Virus record (IMG/VR): IMGVR_UViG_3300033148_007798
Coordinates: 1 to 39,642 of that record
Direction: 5' to 3' (one strand)
From: a virus
DNA length: 39,642 nucleotides
The notes beneath the pieces were generated by a model, which saw nothing but the letters and a program-made list of their open reading frames with translations, was not told where the DNA came from and ran no database searches. The translations under genes and the position numbers were made by a program. Shown one piece after another: positions 32,613-39,642 of the stretch (position 1 is the first letter of the stretch; each line of letters opens with the position of its first letter).

Positions 32613-35600
32613 ATGCAAGAAAATACAACTAATAATAGTATATTTGATACACTGCTCCAGGAATTTGTATATATACGTACTTATTCTCGATGGATTGAAG
32701 AAAAAGGTAGAAGAGAGACATGGGGAGAAACAGTATTTAGATATTGTAAATACATGAAAGATAAATTCGGAGATAAAATAACTGATAAAGAATTTAAGGA
32801 TGTATATAATGCTATTTATAATTTAGAAGTTATGCCTTCCATGCGGGCTTTGTGGTCTGCTGGTATTGCTGCAGATACAGAAAATTTAGCAATTTTTAAT
32901 TGTGCATTTACTACTATTGAGAAGTTAAAAGATTTTGCTGAACTATTGTATATATTAATGAATGGTACTGGTTGTGGTTATAGTGTAGAGAGAAAATATG
33001 TAAATCAATTACCTGTCATAAAAGATGCTAATAACAATAATAAAATAGTCAAAATAGTATTTTCTGATAGTAAACTTGGATGGGCACGTGGGTTTGAGAA
33101 AGTTCTAGAATGTCTGTGGGAGGATCAGAAATTTATATGTGACTACAGTAAAATAAGACCACGGGGAGAAAGACTTAAAACATTCGGAGGAAGAGCCTGT
33201 TTGACCGATGATTGTATATTGTATGAATACATTGATGATAGATATATAGAGATTAATCTACGAGATTTAATACGAAAATTTAAAGATTCTAATCAAAAAG
33301 ATATTTACTTGAAAGCATTAGACGAAACTACAGGTAAACTAGTACCAAATTTGTTGCTAGATATTGTTGATAATGGAAAAGCACCTGTATATGAAATACA
33401 GACAAAAAAAGGTTATAAGATAAAGGCTACATATGACCATAGATTTATGCGGTCTGATGGTAAATGGCAAGTATTGTCTAAATTTAATATAGGAGACAGA
33501 ATTGCTATAGGATCTATGCGTAAACAACTTGATGGTCACTGTATTGTATGTAAATGTTCTATATCACCTGTATCTCTATACTGTACACAATGCTATAACA
33601 CATCTGTGGATATTAATGATATTATATATATTAGTAAAGATACTGTTGTTGATATAAATAATGTCGCTTACACAACATTTGATAGTATTATTTCCATTAG
33701 AAAAATGGGACTTTTATATGTATATGATTTACAAATGCAATACCCAAGGAATTGTTTCATTGTTAATAATTTTGTAAGCCATAATAGTGGTCCTGAACCA
33801 CTACGAGATTTAATTAATTTCACTTCTGATATTGTAAAAGCCAATCGAGGTTTTAGACTAAGATCAATAGATGTGCATGATATTTGCTGTAAGATTGCTG
33901 AAGTAGTAGTTGTTGGTGGTACTAGGAGATGTTTACCTGGATATACTCGAATAAATTTAAAAAACGGAATACAATATATTAAAGATGTGAATGTAGGTGA
34001 TCGTGCTGTAATAGGAAATAAAGATTATATAATTGTAGGTAAAAAATATATAGGGCTACGATCTGTTTACAAATTAAAGCATAGATATGGTGATATTGTT
34101 TGTACTCCTGAACATCGTTTACTTGTATATGATAAAGAACAACAGGAAATAAATTTCAAAGAGGCTAGACAAATTGGAAAGAATGATTCTTTGTTATTGT
34201 CTTTAAATACATATGAGGGAACTATTTGTGAGCTACCTACAATAAAATATAAAAAATTCTTTTCTACGATTGTTTATAGTCCAATAAAATATCTCAACTC
34301 GAATGATACATCATATAACTTTATGTGGTTATTAGGTTTAGTGCTTGCACGGGGATATTTTACGAAGGGACATGTAGTCCTTTCTTTAGATGGATTGTAT
34401 AGAGAAAAGCTTGATTCTGCTTTGATAAGCCGAATAATTTATATTCTTATGGATATTGGTATACCCGCTATTAAAATAAAAATAGATAAAAAAGAATCCT
34501 CAAAGTATAGGATACATATATGTTCGAAATCTTTTACAAAATGGTTAAAATCCCATACTTATAGTGGATCTGGTTTTTTTGACATACCAAAATATGTATT
34601 GAAAGCATCTGTTGAGAATCGTATTGCGTATATAGCAGGTATTATTGATTCTGCAATAGGTATTGCAATATACGATAAATATTTTACTGATATTACATTA
34701 GGAAGTACTAATGATATATATTTACATAATTTGCAGACATTGTTTCATAGTATAGGTATAATTGTAAAATATAATAGTTATTCAGAAAATTCCTTACTGA
34801 TATCTACATCAATGTTTAATGCTATGATCGATATGATCAATAAATATTCATATAAGAAGCATACAAAAATAGATACACCACTAACTTCGTATCATGAAGA
34901 AGAAAATATTACGAATATAAAGATAAATAAACATATAGGAGATACTATTGTAAGTATTTTATATACAAACAAAAAACAAATTTATCTATCACCAATACAT
35001 GATATTAGTATCTATAAGAATGTGGTACCTGTTTATGATATAGAAGTAGATACTGCAGAAATATTTGTTGCAGAAAATGTTATAGTACATAATAGTGCAT
35101 TGATTAGTCTGTCGGATTTAACAGATAATGAGATGGCTAATGCTAAAATGGGTGAATTTTGGCGTGCCTATCCACAGAGAAGTCTATCAAATAATTCGGT
35201 TGCTTATACAAGAAAACCTGACATTATATCATTTTTAGATGAATGGAAAAATTTATATAGATCAAAAAGTGGAGAACGCGGTATTTTTAGCAGACCATCA
35301 GCACAAAAAAAAGTTACAGAGAATGGAAGAAGGGATAGTTCTGCTGTTATAGGGATTAATCCATGTTTTGCTGGTTATGAAGAAATACTTACTAGTGATG
35401 GTTATAAGACTTTTGAAGAATTAGATGGAACGGAACCAATTTTAATAAATGCTGATGGGGAAATGGTTAAGGGTAAAGTTTGGAAAAACGGTACAAAAAA
35501 TACTCTTAAAATTAAATTATCTAATAAAGTAATTATCACATGTACACCAGATCATATTTTTAAATTGAATGATGATACTGAATCTACTGCGAAAAATTTA

Positions 35601-38225
35601 AAAGGTAAAAGACTTAAAGTTTATGTTAATAGGACTTTTAAAGAAAATAGTTTATTTGTTAAATTAGGTTTTATACAAGGTGGTGGTACTACTACAAGAC
35701 TCTGTAGTAAATTTCATAAAGGTTTAGAAATTAATTTTGGAAGCAATGATCATGATGTTGCTAAATTATTTAATCATATGAACTTTTTTAATGAAAATTT
35801 AAATAAAGAAAAAAGAAGAAAGTTTTATACAACTGAATATACTGAGGTTTTGAAAAAAATAGGAATAAGTATGAAGAAACTTTCAGAAAGATCTTTGCCT
35901 AAACAATTTTTTAGTTTCAAAAAAGAAGAAAGATTATCTTTTTTAAAAGGTTTATTTAGTGCTAATGGCAGTGTTATTTCTAAGTATAGAATAACTTTAA
36001 AAAGTACTTGTTGGGATTTAGTTAATAATGTTAAAGATATTCTTTATCAAGATTTAGGAATCATTTCTTATATTACAGTTAATAAATCAAAAAAAGTTTC
36101 ATTTCCTAATGGAGAATATATTTGTAAAAAAAGTTATGATTTAAATATTGGAAATTTTGAGGGTATAAAAGCTTTTTATACTTATATAGGATTTATACAA
36201 AATTATAAAATGAATAAATTGATAGATCTTATAAAAGTTAAAAGTCCTTTAGTTATGAGTATTAAAGAAAGTAATAAAATTGATGTATATGATTTCAATG
36301 AACCGAAAACTAATTGGGGTGTGGTAAATGGTTTTATTGTTCATAATTGTGGAGAAGTATTATTACGCAATAAATCTCTATGCAACTTAACAGAAGTAGT
36401 AGTACGAAATGGTGATACATTTGAAGATTTAAAACGTAAGGTAAAACTTGCTACTATGATAGGAACATGGCAATCAACTTTTACGAGCTTCAAATTTATA
36501 GATAAAAAATGGAGAATTAATTGTGAAGAAGAAAGATTGTTAGGGGTATCTTTAACAGGCTTGCGGGATCATTCTATTTTAGGAAATATTAATGATACTG
36601 CAAAAAAGTGGTTATCTGATCTTAAACATGTTGCTATTGCAACTAATATAAAAATAGCTAAACGATTGGATATTAATATTTCAGCAGCGATAACATGTGT
36701 CAAACCTAGTGGTACAGTTTCTTTACTAGTTAATAGCTCAGCAGGGGCACATACTAGAATGACATCTACAGGTTATTATATTCGTAGAGTACGTATAACA
36801 AAGAGTGATTCTCTTTATCGTTTGTTACGTGCGCATGATTTTCCTATGAAGTGTGATGTTGGACAGGATCCTAAAAATTGTAATACATGGGTATTAGAAT
36901 TCCCATGCAAAGCACCGCAAAAGACACAACTACGCGGAATACCAGCTATTAGTCAATTAGAATATTGGAAAATGTTGAAATCTTTCTGGTGTGTTACTGG
37001 AGATACAAAAATACTTACAGATCAGGGACATATACCAATTGAAACATTAGTAGGAAAAAAAATACGTGTATGGAATGGTACTTCGTTCAAAGAAACGACA
37101 CCTTTCAGAACAGGTCAACAAAATGTTTATAGGGTTAGTTTATCTAATGGTACTAATATAAAATGTACTGGAAATCATAAGTTCATAAAAGAAGATGGTT
37201 TGTGGACAAAAACAAGTGCATTGAAAAGAGGAGATACTCTATCATTATACAGAATGCCTGTTATATCAAAGATAAATACTTCAATTTTTCCGAAAGTAGA
37301 TGCATATATACAGGGATTTTATTCTGGTATGATATTCCACCATAGTAAGGAGCGTGTCTTCGACATATATCCTTCTCATTATTGTTGTTTAGATTCTTTG
37401 ATGATTTATAATGAAAATATGGATTCTGAGCAATATATAACATGGAAACCATCTGATAAGGAAGTACTTGCACGGAACTGGATACCTCCTATACATACTT
37501 CCATAACCTATCGAGCTATGTGGATAGGAGGACTTATAGACAATATAGGAATTATTATGGAGGATTGTGTTTATATAGGAGGATTAAATTATGATTTTGT
37601 AGAACGTGTTAAATTATTATTATATACATTAGGTATTTATTCAATAACAAAACATGACTGTAATGATGTTATAAAGAAAAAATTCTATGAATTAGCACAT
37701 AAAGACTATAGGTCACTTGCAGCAATACCTGTTCTTATATTATATAAAGAAGCTTTGAAACTTTTGGAAGATATGGGAATGGTATTGCATAGGATAAACG
37801 TAAAAGATATCAAATATAATAAGAAATTCGAAATAAAAGTGAATAAGGTAGAATATATAGGACCTTTAAAAACGTATTGTTTTACAGAACCCCTGACAAA
37901 TAGGGGTACATTTAATGGAGTTGTGACAGGACAATGTGAACATAATCCATCGACGACTATATATGTCAAAGAAGATGAATGGCTGGAAGTAGCAGCATGG
38001 GTATATAAAAATTTCGATGAAATAGGTGGGCTTACTTTTCTGCCAGTTTCAGATCATGTTTATAGATTGGCCCCTTATGAAGATATTAATAAAGAGGAAT
38101 ATCATAAATTATTAAAAGAATTACCAAATGTAGATTTTTCTAAATTAGTTGATTATGAAAAGAGCGATACTACTACAGGTAGTTCGGAATTGGCATGTAG
38201 TGGTACTTCTTGTGAAATATTTTAA
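32613..38225 (+). CDS. nrdJ: Class II (adenosylcobalamin) ribonucleotide reductase precursor with four inteins
   Basis: A 1870-aa precursor. Removing four inteins (residues 196-391, 440-827, 918-1245 and 1460-1774) leaves a 643-aa reductase of the monomeric RTPR type. The N-terminal FVYIRTYSRWIEEKGRRETWGETVFRYCKYM is a family hallmark. C97 (IFNCAF), C1246 (NP|CGEV) and C1257 (CNLTEV) match the Lactobacillus leichmannii C119, C408 and C419. The 11-residue spacing of the last two is exact, and E1248 matches the active-site Glu. C-terminal C1862 and C1867 (CSGTSC) match the redox pair C731/C736. Further family segments are GGRA|SGPEPL, GGTRR|SALISLSDL, FW|CEHNPSTTIYV and GGLTFLPVSDHVYRLAPYE. It makes dNTPs for phage DNA and needs a cobalamin-using or -salvaging host. 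Activity requires all four splicing reactions, as catalytic C1246 is itself a +1 splice residue. Confidence 0.95.
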   Translation: MQENTTNNSIFDTLLQEFVYIRTYSRWIEEKGRRETWGETVFRYCKYMKDKFGDKITDKEFKDVYNAIYNLEVMPSMRALWSAGIAADTENLAIFNCAFTTIEKLKDFAELLYILMNGTGCGYSVERKYVNQLPVIKDANNNNKIVKIVFSDSKLGWARGFEKVLECLWEDQKFICDYSKIRPRGERLKTFGGRACLTDDCILYEYIDDRYIEINLRDLIRKFKDSNQKDIYLKALDETTGKLVPNLLLDIVDNGKAPVYEIQTKKGYKIKATYDHRFMRSDGKWQVLSKFNIGDRIAIGSMRKQLDGHCIVCKCSISPVSLYCTQCYNTSVDINDIIYISKDTVVDINNVAYTTFDSIISIRKMGLLYVYDLQMQYPRNCFIVNNFVSHNSGPEPLRDLINFTSDIVKANRGFRLRSIDVHDICCKIAEVVVVGGTRRCLPGYTRINLKNGIQYIKDVNVGDRAVIGNKDYIIVGKKYIGLRSVYKLKHRYGDIVCTPEHRLLVYDKEQQEINFKEARQIGKNDSLLLSLNTYEGTICELPTIKYKKFFSTIVYSPIKYLNSNDTSYNFMWLLGLVLARGYFTKGHVVLSLDGLYREKLDSALISRIIYILMDIGIPAIKIKIDKKESSKYRIHICSKSFTKWLKSHTYSGSGFFDIPKYVLKASVENRIAYIAGIIDSAIGIAIYDKYFTDITLGSTNDIYLHNLQTLFHSIGIIVKYNSYSENSLLISTSMFNAMIDMINKYSYKKHTKIDTPLTSYHEEENITNIKINKHIGDTIVSILYTNKKQIYLSPIHDISIYKNVVPVYDIEVDTAEIFVAENVIVHNSALISLSDLTDNEMANAKMGEFWRAYPQRSLSNNSVAYTRKPDIISFLDEWKNLYRSKSGERGIFSRPSAQKKVTENGRRDSSAVIGINPCFAGYEEILTSDGYKTFEELDGTEPILINADGEMVKGKVWKNGTKNTLKIKLSNKVIITCTPDHIFKLNDDTESTAKNLKGKRLKVYVNRTFKENSLFVKLGFIQGGGTTTRLCSKFHKGLEINFGSNDHDVAKLFNHMNFFNENLNKEKRRKFYTTEYTEVLKKIGISMKKLSERSLPKQFFSFKKEERLSFLKGLFSANGSVISKYRITLKSTCWDLVNNVKDILYQDLGIISYITVNKSKKVSFPNGEYICKKSYDLNIGNFEGIKAFYTYIGFIQNYKMNKLIDLIKVKSPLVMSIKESNKIDVYDFNEPKTNWGVVNGFIVHNCGEVLLRNKSLCNLTEVVVRNGDTFEDLKRKVKLATMIGTWQSTFTSFKFIDKKWRINCEEERLLGVSLTGLRDHSILGNINDTAKKWLSDLKHVAIATNIKIAKRLDINISAAITCVKPSGTVSLLVNSSAGAHTRMTSTGYYIRRVRITKSDSLYRLLRAHDFPMKCDVGQDPKNCNTWVLEFPCKAPQKTQLRGIPAISQLEYWKMLKSFWCVTGDTKILTDQGHIPIETLVGKKIRVWNGTSFKETTPFRTGQQNVYRVSLSNGTNIKCTGNHKFIKEDGLWTKTSALKRGDTLSLYRMPVISKINTSIFPKVDAYIQGFYSGMIFHHSKERVFDIYPSHYCCLDSLMIYNENMDSEQYITWKPSDKEVLARNWIPPIHTSITYRAMWIGGLIDNIGIIMEDCVYIGGLNYDFVERVKLLLYTLGIYSITKHDCNDVIKKKFYELAHKDYRSLAAIPVLILYKEALKLLEDMGMVLHRINVKDIKYNKKFEIKVNKVEYIGPLKTYCFTEPLTNRGTFNGVVTGQCEHNPSTTIYVKEDEWLEVAAWVYKNFDEIGGLTFLPVSDHVYRLAPYEDINKEEYHKLLKELPNVDFSKLVDYEKSDTTTGSSELACSGTSCEIF
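33198..33785 (+). other. Reductase intein 1 (196 aa mini-intein with Cys cluster)
   Basis: Begins CLTDDCILYEYIDDRYIEINL (block A) at extein junction FGGRA|C. Block B is KATYDHRF. Block F is VYDLQMQYPRNCFIVNN and block G is FVSHN with +1 Ser (agt 33786-33788). The C-extein resumes SGPEPLRD. At 196 aa it has no LAGLIDADG domain. In that place (intein residues 115-132) stands a C-x2-C-x-C ... C-x2-C cluster, a possible zinc ribbon. Confidence 0.92.
33930..35093 (+). other. Reductase intein 2 (388 aa, degenerate LAGLIDADG)
   Basis: Junction GGTRR|CLPGYTRINLKNGIQYIKDV; block B VCTPEHRLLVYD; block F VVPVYDIEVDTAEIFVAEN; block G VIVHN followed by Ser+1 (35094-35096, SALISL). Endonuclease motif 1 is LLGLVLARGYF and motif 2 is YIAGIIDSAIGIAI. 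Neither has the acidic residue expected in the LAGLIDADG pattern, so DNA cutting is unlikely although protein splicing should work. Confidence 0.92.
35364..36347 (+). other. Reductase intein 3 (328 aa, degenerate LAGLIDADG, atypical codon use)
   Basis: Junction GINP|CFAGYEEILTSDGYKTFEEL; block B TCTPDHIFKLND; block F IDVYDFNEPKTNWGVVNG; block G FIVHN with catalytic Cys of the reductase as +1 (36348-36350). Motif 1 LGFIQGGGTTT has Gly for Asp, and motif 2 LKGLFSANGSV has Asn for Asp, so it is probably endonuclease-dead. All eight Arg codons are AGA or AGG, unlike inteins 1 and 2, which also use CGN. Confidence 0.93.
36990..37934 (+). other. Reductase intein 4 (315 aa) ending in Gln
   Basis: Junction LKSFW|CVTGDTKILTDQGHIPIETL; block B KCTGNHKFIKEDG; block F LKTYCFTEPLTNRGTFNG; C-terminal block VVTGQ followed by Cys+1 (37935-37937, CEHNPS). 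The last residue is Gln, not Asn, and His is missing from the penultimate position (Gly instead). Endonuclease remnants YIQGFYSGMIF and WIGGLIDNIGII lack the catalytic acid. The extein continuity FW|CEHNPSTTIYV strongly fixes the boundaries. Confidence 0.88.
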
Positions 38226-38249
38226 AAAAGCAAAATAAGGTGGTAAGTA

Positions 38250-38687
38250 ATGGATAATAGGAATATTACAGTTAAAGTTATAAACAAATCGGATAATCCT
38301 TTGCCTTCCTATATGCATATAGGAGATTCAGGAATGGATTTACATGCTAATGAATCAAAGTTTTTGTTTGAGAATGTACCTACTATTATTAAGACAGGTA
38401 TATATGTTGCAATTCCGGAAGGATTTGAATTACAAATTCGTAGCAGATCTGGTTTGGCATTAAATAATGGAATTTTTGTATTAAACCAACCTGGTACTAT
38501 TGATAGTGGATATAGAGATGAAATTGGTGTGATATTATATACAACAGTATCTTTATATCAAATTAATAAAGGAGATAGAATAGCTCAAGCAGTATTATGT
38601 CCTATATATAGGGTTGTGTGGGAATCTGTAGATGTATTGCCAGAATCTTCTAGAAATTTGGGGGGTTTTGGATCTACTGGCAAATAA
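38250..38687 (+). CDS. dut: dUTPase (deoxyuridine triphosphate nucleotidohydrolase)
   Basis: A 145-aa trimeric-type dUTPase with all five motifs in order: 1 GDSGMDLHAN (25-34), 2 RSRSGLA (64-70), 3 NQPGTIDSGYRDEIGV (79-94) with catalytic D85 and Tyr88, 4 KGDRIAQAV (107-115) and 5 RNLGGFGSTG (135-144). It hydrolyses dUTP to dUMP, which prevents uracil incorporation and supplies thymidylate precursor. It follows the reductase by 24 bases with AAGGTGG before ATG 38250, a logical pairing in nucleotide metabolism. Length and active-site residues are normal. Confidence 0.97.
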   Translation: MDNRNITVKVINKSDNPLPSYMHIGDSGMDLHANESKFLFENVPTIIKTGIYVAIPEGFELQIRSRSGLALNNGIFVLNQPGTIDSGYRDEIGVILYTTVSLYQINKGDRIAQAVLCPIYRVVWESVDVLPESSRNLGGFGSTGK

Positions 38688-38723
38688 TAATTTTAAATTC
38701 GAAAAAGGCGGGGTAAAAAATTT

Positions 38724-39392
38724 ATGTTAGATTTATCGGAACTACAGCCAGAACGTATTTTTATAATAGGTGAAATTCTTGGGGACCATACACAATTTAT
38801 TCGATTGTTATATGAGCAACATTTTAACTACAAAGATATTATGGTTACTACTGGAAATAATTTTGATTTTGATGATCCTAAATCAATAGAAACATTATTG
38901 TTTATAAAAAATAGTTTAAATGTTTATTCAGTGAAGGGAAAGAATGAAGTAGATTTAATAGATCAAAGTAAAACTGATCCGGAGAGTATACCAACATGGT
39001 TAAGATCATATCCCACTACCAGTGATATACTTAAATTTATTATAGAGTTACCTTTAATAATCAAAATATCAGAGTATATTTATATAGTACATGCTGGTGT
39101 TTTACCAAATAAGACAATAGATGAGCAGGATCCAAAGACTTTTTATATGATAGGTGATTTTGATAAAGATAGTGAATTTTATCAATTTGAAAATCCAGAT
39201 GAAAAATCATGGTATGATTTTGATATTTTTAAAGGCGATAAAAGAATAGAAATCTATTTTGGTGGTAAAGGTATTGGTAAGGTAAAAGTTCCTGCTGGTT
39301 ATTGTTTAGGTAGAGAAAAGGGACAAACACTTAAGGGAATTATTATTCCTTATCTTCAATCAGAAATGAGTCCTATTTATGTAGAAGTTTAA
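38724..39392 (+). CDS. Pseudo-phosphatase: PPP-family homologue with lost metal ligands
   Basis: A 222-aa protein that aligns by eye along the phage-lambda/PrpE-type phosphatase fold: FIIGEILGDHTQFIRLLYEQHFNYKDIMVTTG in place of V-GD-x-HG ... LL-x-x-x-GD; NNFDFDDPKSIETL in place of D-x-x-DRG; VYSVKGKNEVDL in place of x-V-x-GNHE; IVHAGVLP retained; and FGGKGIGKVKVPAGYCLGREKGQ in place of GHT ... iDtG. Metal-binding Asp and His of the first motif, Asp of the second, and Asn-His of GNHE are all replaced (E, L, N, K-N), so classic two-metal catalysis appears impossible. It may be a binding protein or a decoy. GGCGGGG precedes ATG 38724. The call as a homologue is moderate because identity is low. 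Confidence 0.6.
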   Translation: MLDLSELQPERIFIIGEILGDHTQFIRLLYEQHFNYKDIMVTTGNNFDFDDPKSIETLLFIKNSLNVYSVKGKNEVDLIDQSKTDPESIPTWLRSYPTTSDILKFIIELPLIIKISEYIYIVHAGVLPNKTIDEQDPKTFYMIGDFDKDSEFYQFENPDEKSWYDFDIFKGDKRIEIYFGGKGIGKVKVPAGYCLGREKGQTLKGIIIPYLQSEMSPIYVEV

Positions 39393-39410
39393 AAGAATGG
39401 CGGTGTTATT

Positions 39411-39642
39411 ATGAGACAAGTAAGAAGACATTTAAGAAGTACAATAGATTATATACCTCAGTTATATCATTCCATAAAAAAAGGAGCACCTTTATCTAGT
39501 ATTTCAATATGGATGGCAAAAAATGGATTAAGGTATTCTAATCAAAAAGTAGCACAAACTTTTAAACTAGCTGGACGGGAAGATCTAATAGATTATTTTA
39601 TCAAAGAAGAAGACATTCAAGTAGGAGATACTATAAGATCTA
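39411..39642 (+). CDS. Partial hypothetical protein (C-terminus off the window)
   Basis: ATG at 39411, preceded by GGCGGTG, opens a frame that remains open to the window end (77 codons). The visible part begins MRQVRRHLRSTIDYIPQLYHSIKKGAPLSSISIWMAKNGLRYS and contains AGREDLIDYFIKEEDIQVGD. The N-terminal half is basic with a helix-turn-helix-like ISIWMAKNGLRYSNQKVAQTFKLAGR. No family is recognised. It may be a DNA-binding protein of the early operon, but too little is visible to decide. Confidence 0.55.
   Translation, partial: MRQVRRHLRSTIDYIPQLYHSIKKGAPLSSISIWMAKNGLRYSNQKVAQTFKLAGREDLIDYFIKEEDIQVGDTIRS

Noticed and set aside
37885-37905. Hairpin ACCCCT ... AGGGGT as terminator
   Set aside because: A 6-bp stem inside the intein 4 coding region with no T run behind it; probably chance.
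1-39642. Recoded stop codon (TAG or TAA read as an amino acid)
   Set aside because: TAA, TAG and TGA all end well-supported genes at expected places, with short intergenic gaps. The single TAA at 6481 is a local oddity.
1-39642. tRNA genes
   Set aside because: No cloverleaf with a T-arm GTTCRANNC and acceptor pairing was seen in the short intergenic gaps.

Overview
This window looks like part of a large, AT-rich tailed-phage genome (Caudoviricetes). It carries a T4/SPO1-type portal protein, a candidate prohead protease, tail-fibre modules, an SbcCD-type (T4 gp47/gp46-like) recombination pair, an adenosylcobalamin-dependent class II ribonucleotide reductase and a dUTPase. No integrase, transposase, tRNA or rRNA gene was seen. 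Shine-Dalgarno sites of AGGAGG or GGTGG type and the low GC content fit a low-GC, probably Firmicutes-like host, but that is inference. All three stop codons are used, so the standard code applies.

Left arm, 1 to 24328, all on the minus strand. Transcription runs from about 22.34 kb, where an extended -10 promoter lies, towards position 1. In that order come two small unknown proteins, a 1456-aa coiled-coil protein, a portal protein interrupted by a 372-aa intein, a small membrane-segment protein, a 656-aa putative virion protein, several unknown structural genes, a candidate S78-like protease with a Cys cluster, further unknown or charged proteins, and a tail-fibre module (1 to 4077). The tail module is marked by many copies of the tetrapeptide TSTG. 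A DNA methyltransferase (22427..24328) sits at the upstream end, next to the strand switch.

Divergent control region, about 24329 to 24508. It is extremely AT-rich and holds TTGACA-type -35 elements facing both ways.

Right arm, 24509 to 39642, all on the plus strand: LpxH-like metallophosphoesterase, replication-initiator-like protein, SbcD, SbcC, three unknown genes, a ribonucleotide reductase with four inteins, dUTPase, a PPP-family phosphatase homologue with its metal ligands lost, and a truncated unknown gene. This is an early DNA-metabolism operon: recombination and end processing, dNTP supply, and dUTP removal.

The main points of interest are: (1) five inteins in two essential genes, four of them in one reductase, with nearly all LAGLIDADG catalytic acids lost, one ending in Gln and one carrying a zinc-ribbon-like Cys cluster in place of an endonuclease; (2) a cluster of inverted and direct repeats inside the initiator gene, where the plus-strand GC skew changes sign, which suggests a replication origin; (3) the TSTG tetrapeptides confined to tail genes; (4) the pseudo-phosphatase; (5) an in-frame TAA that separates two reading frames that may be one gene.
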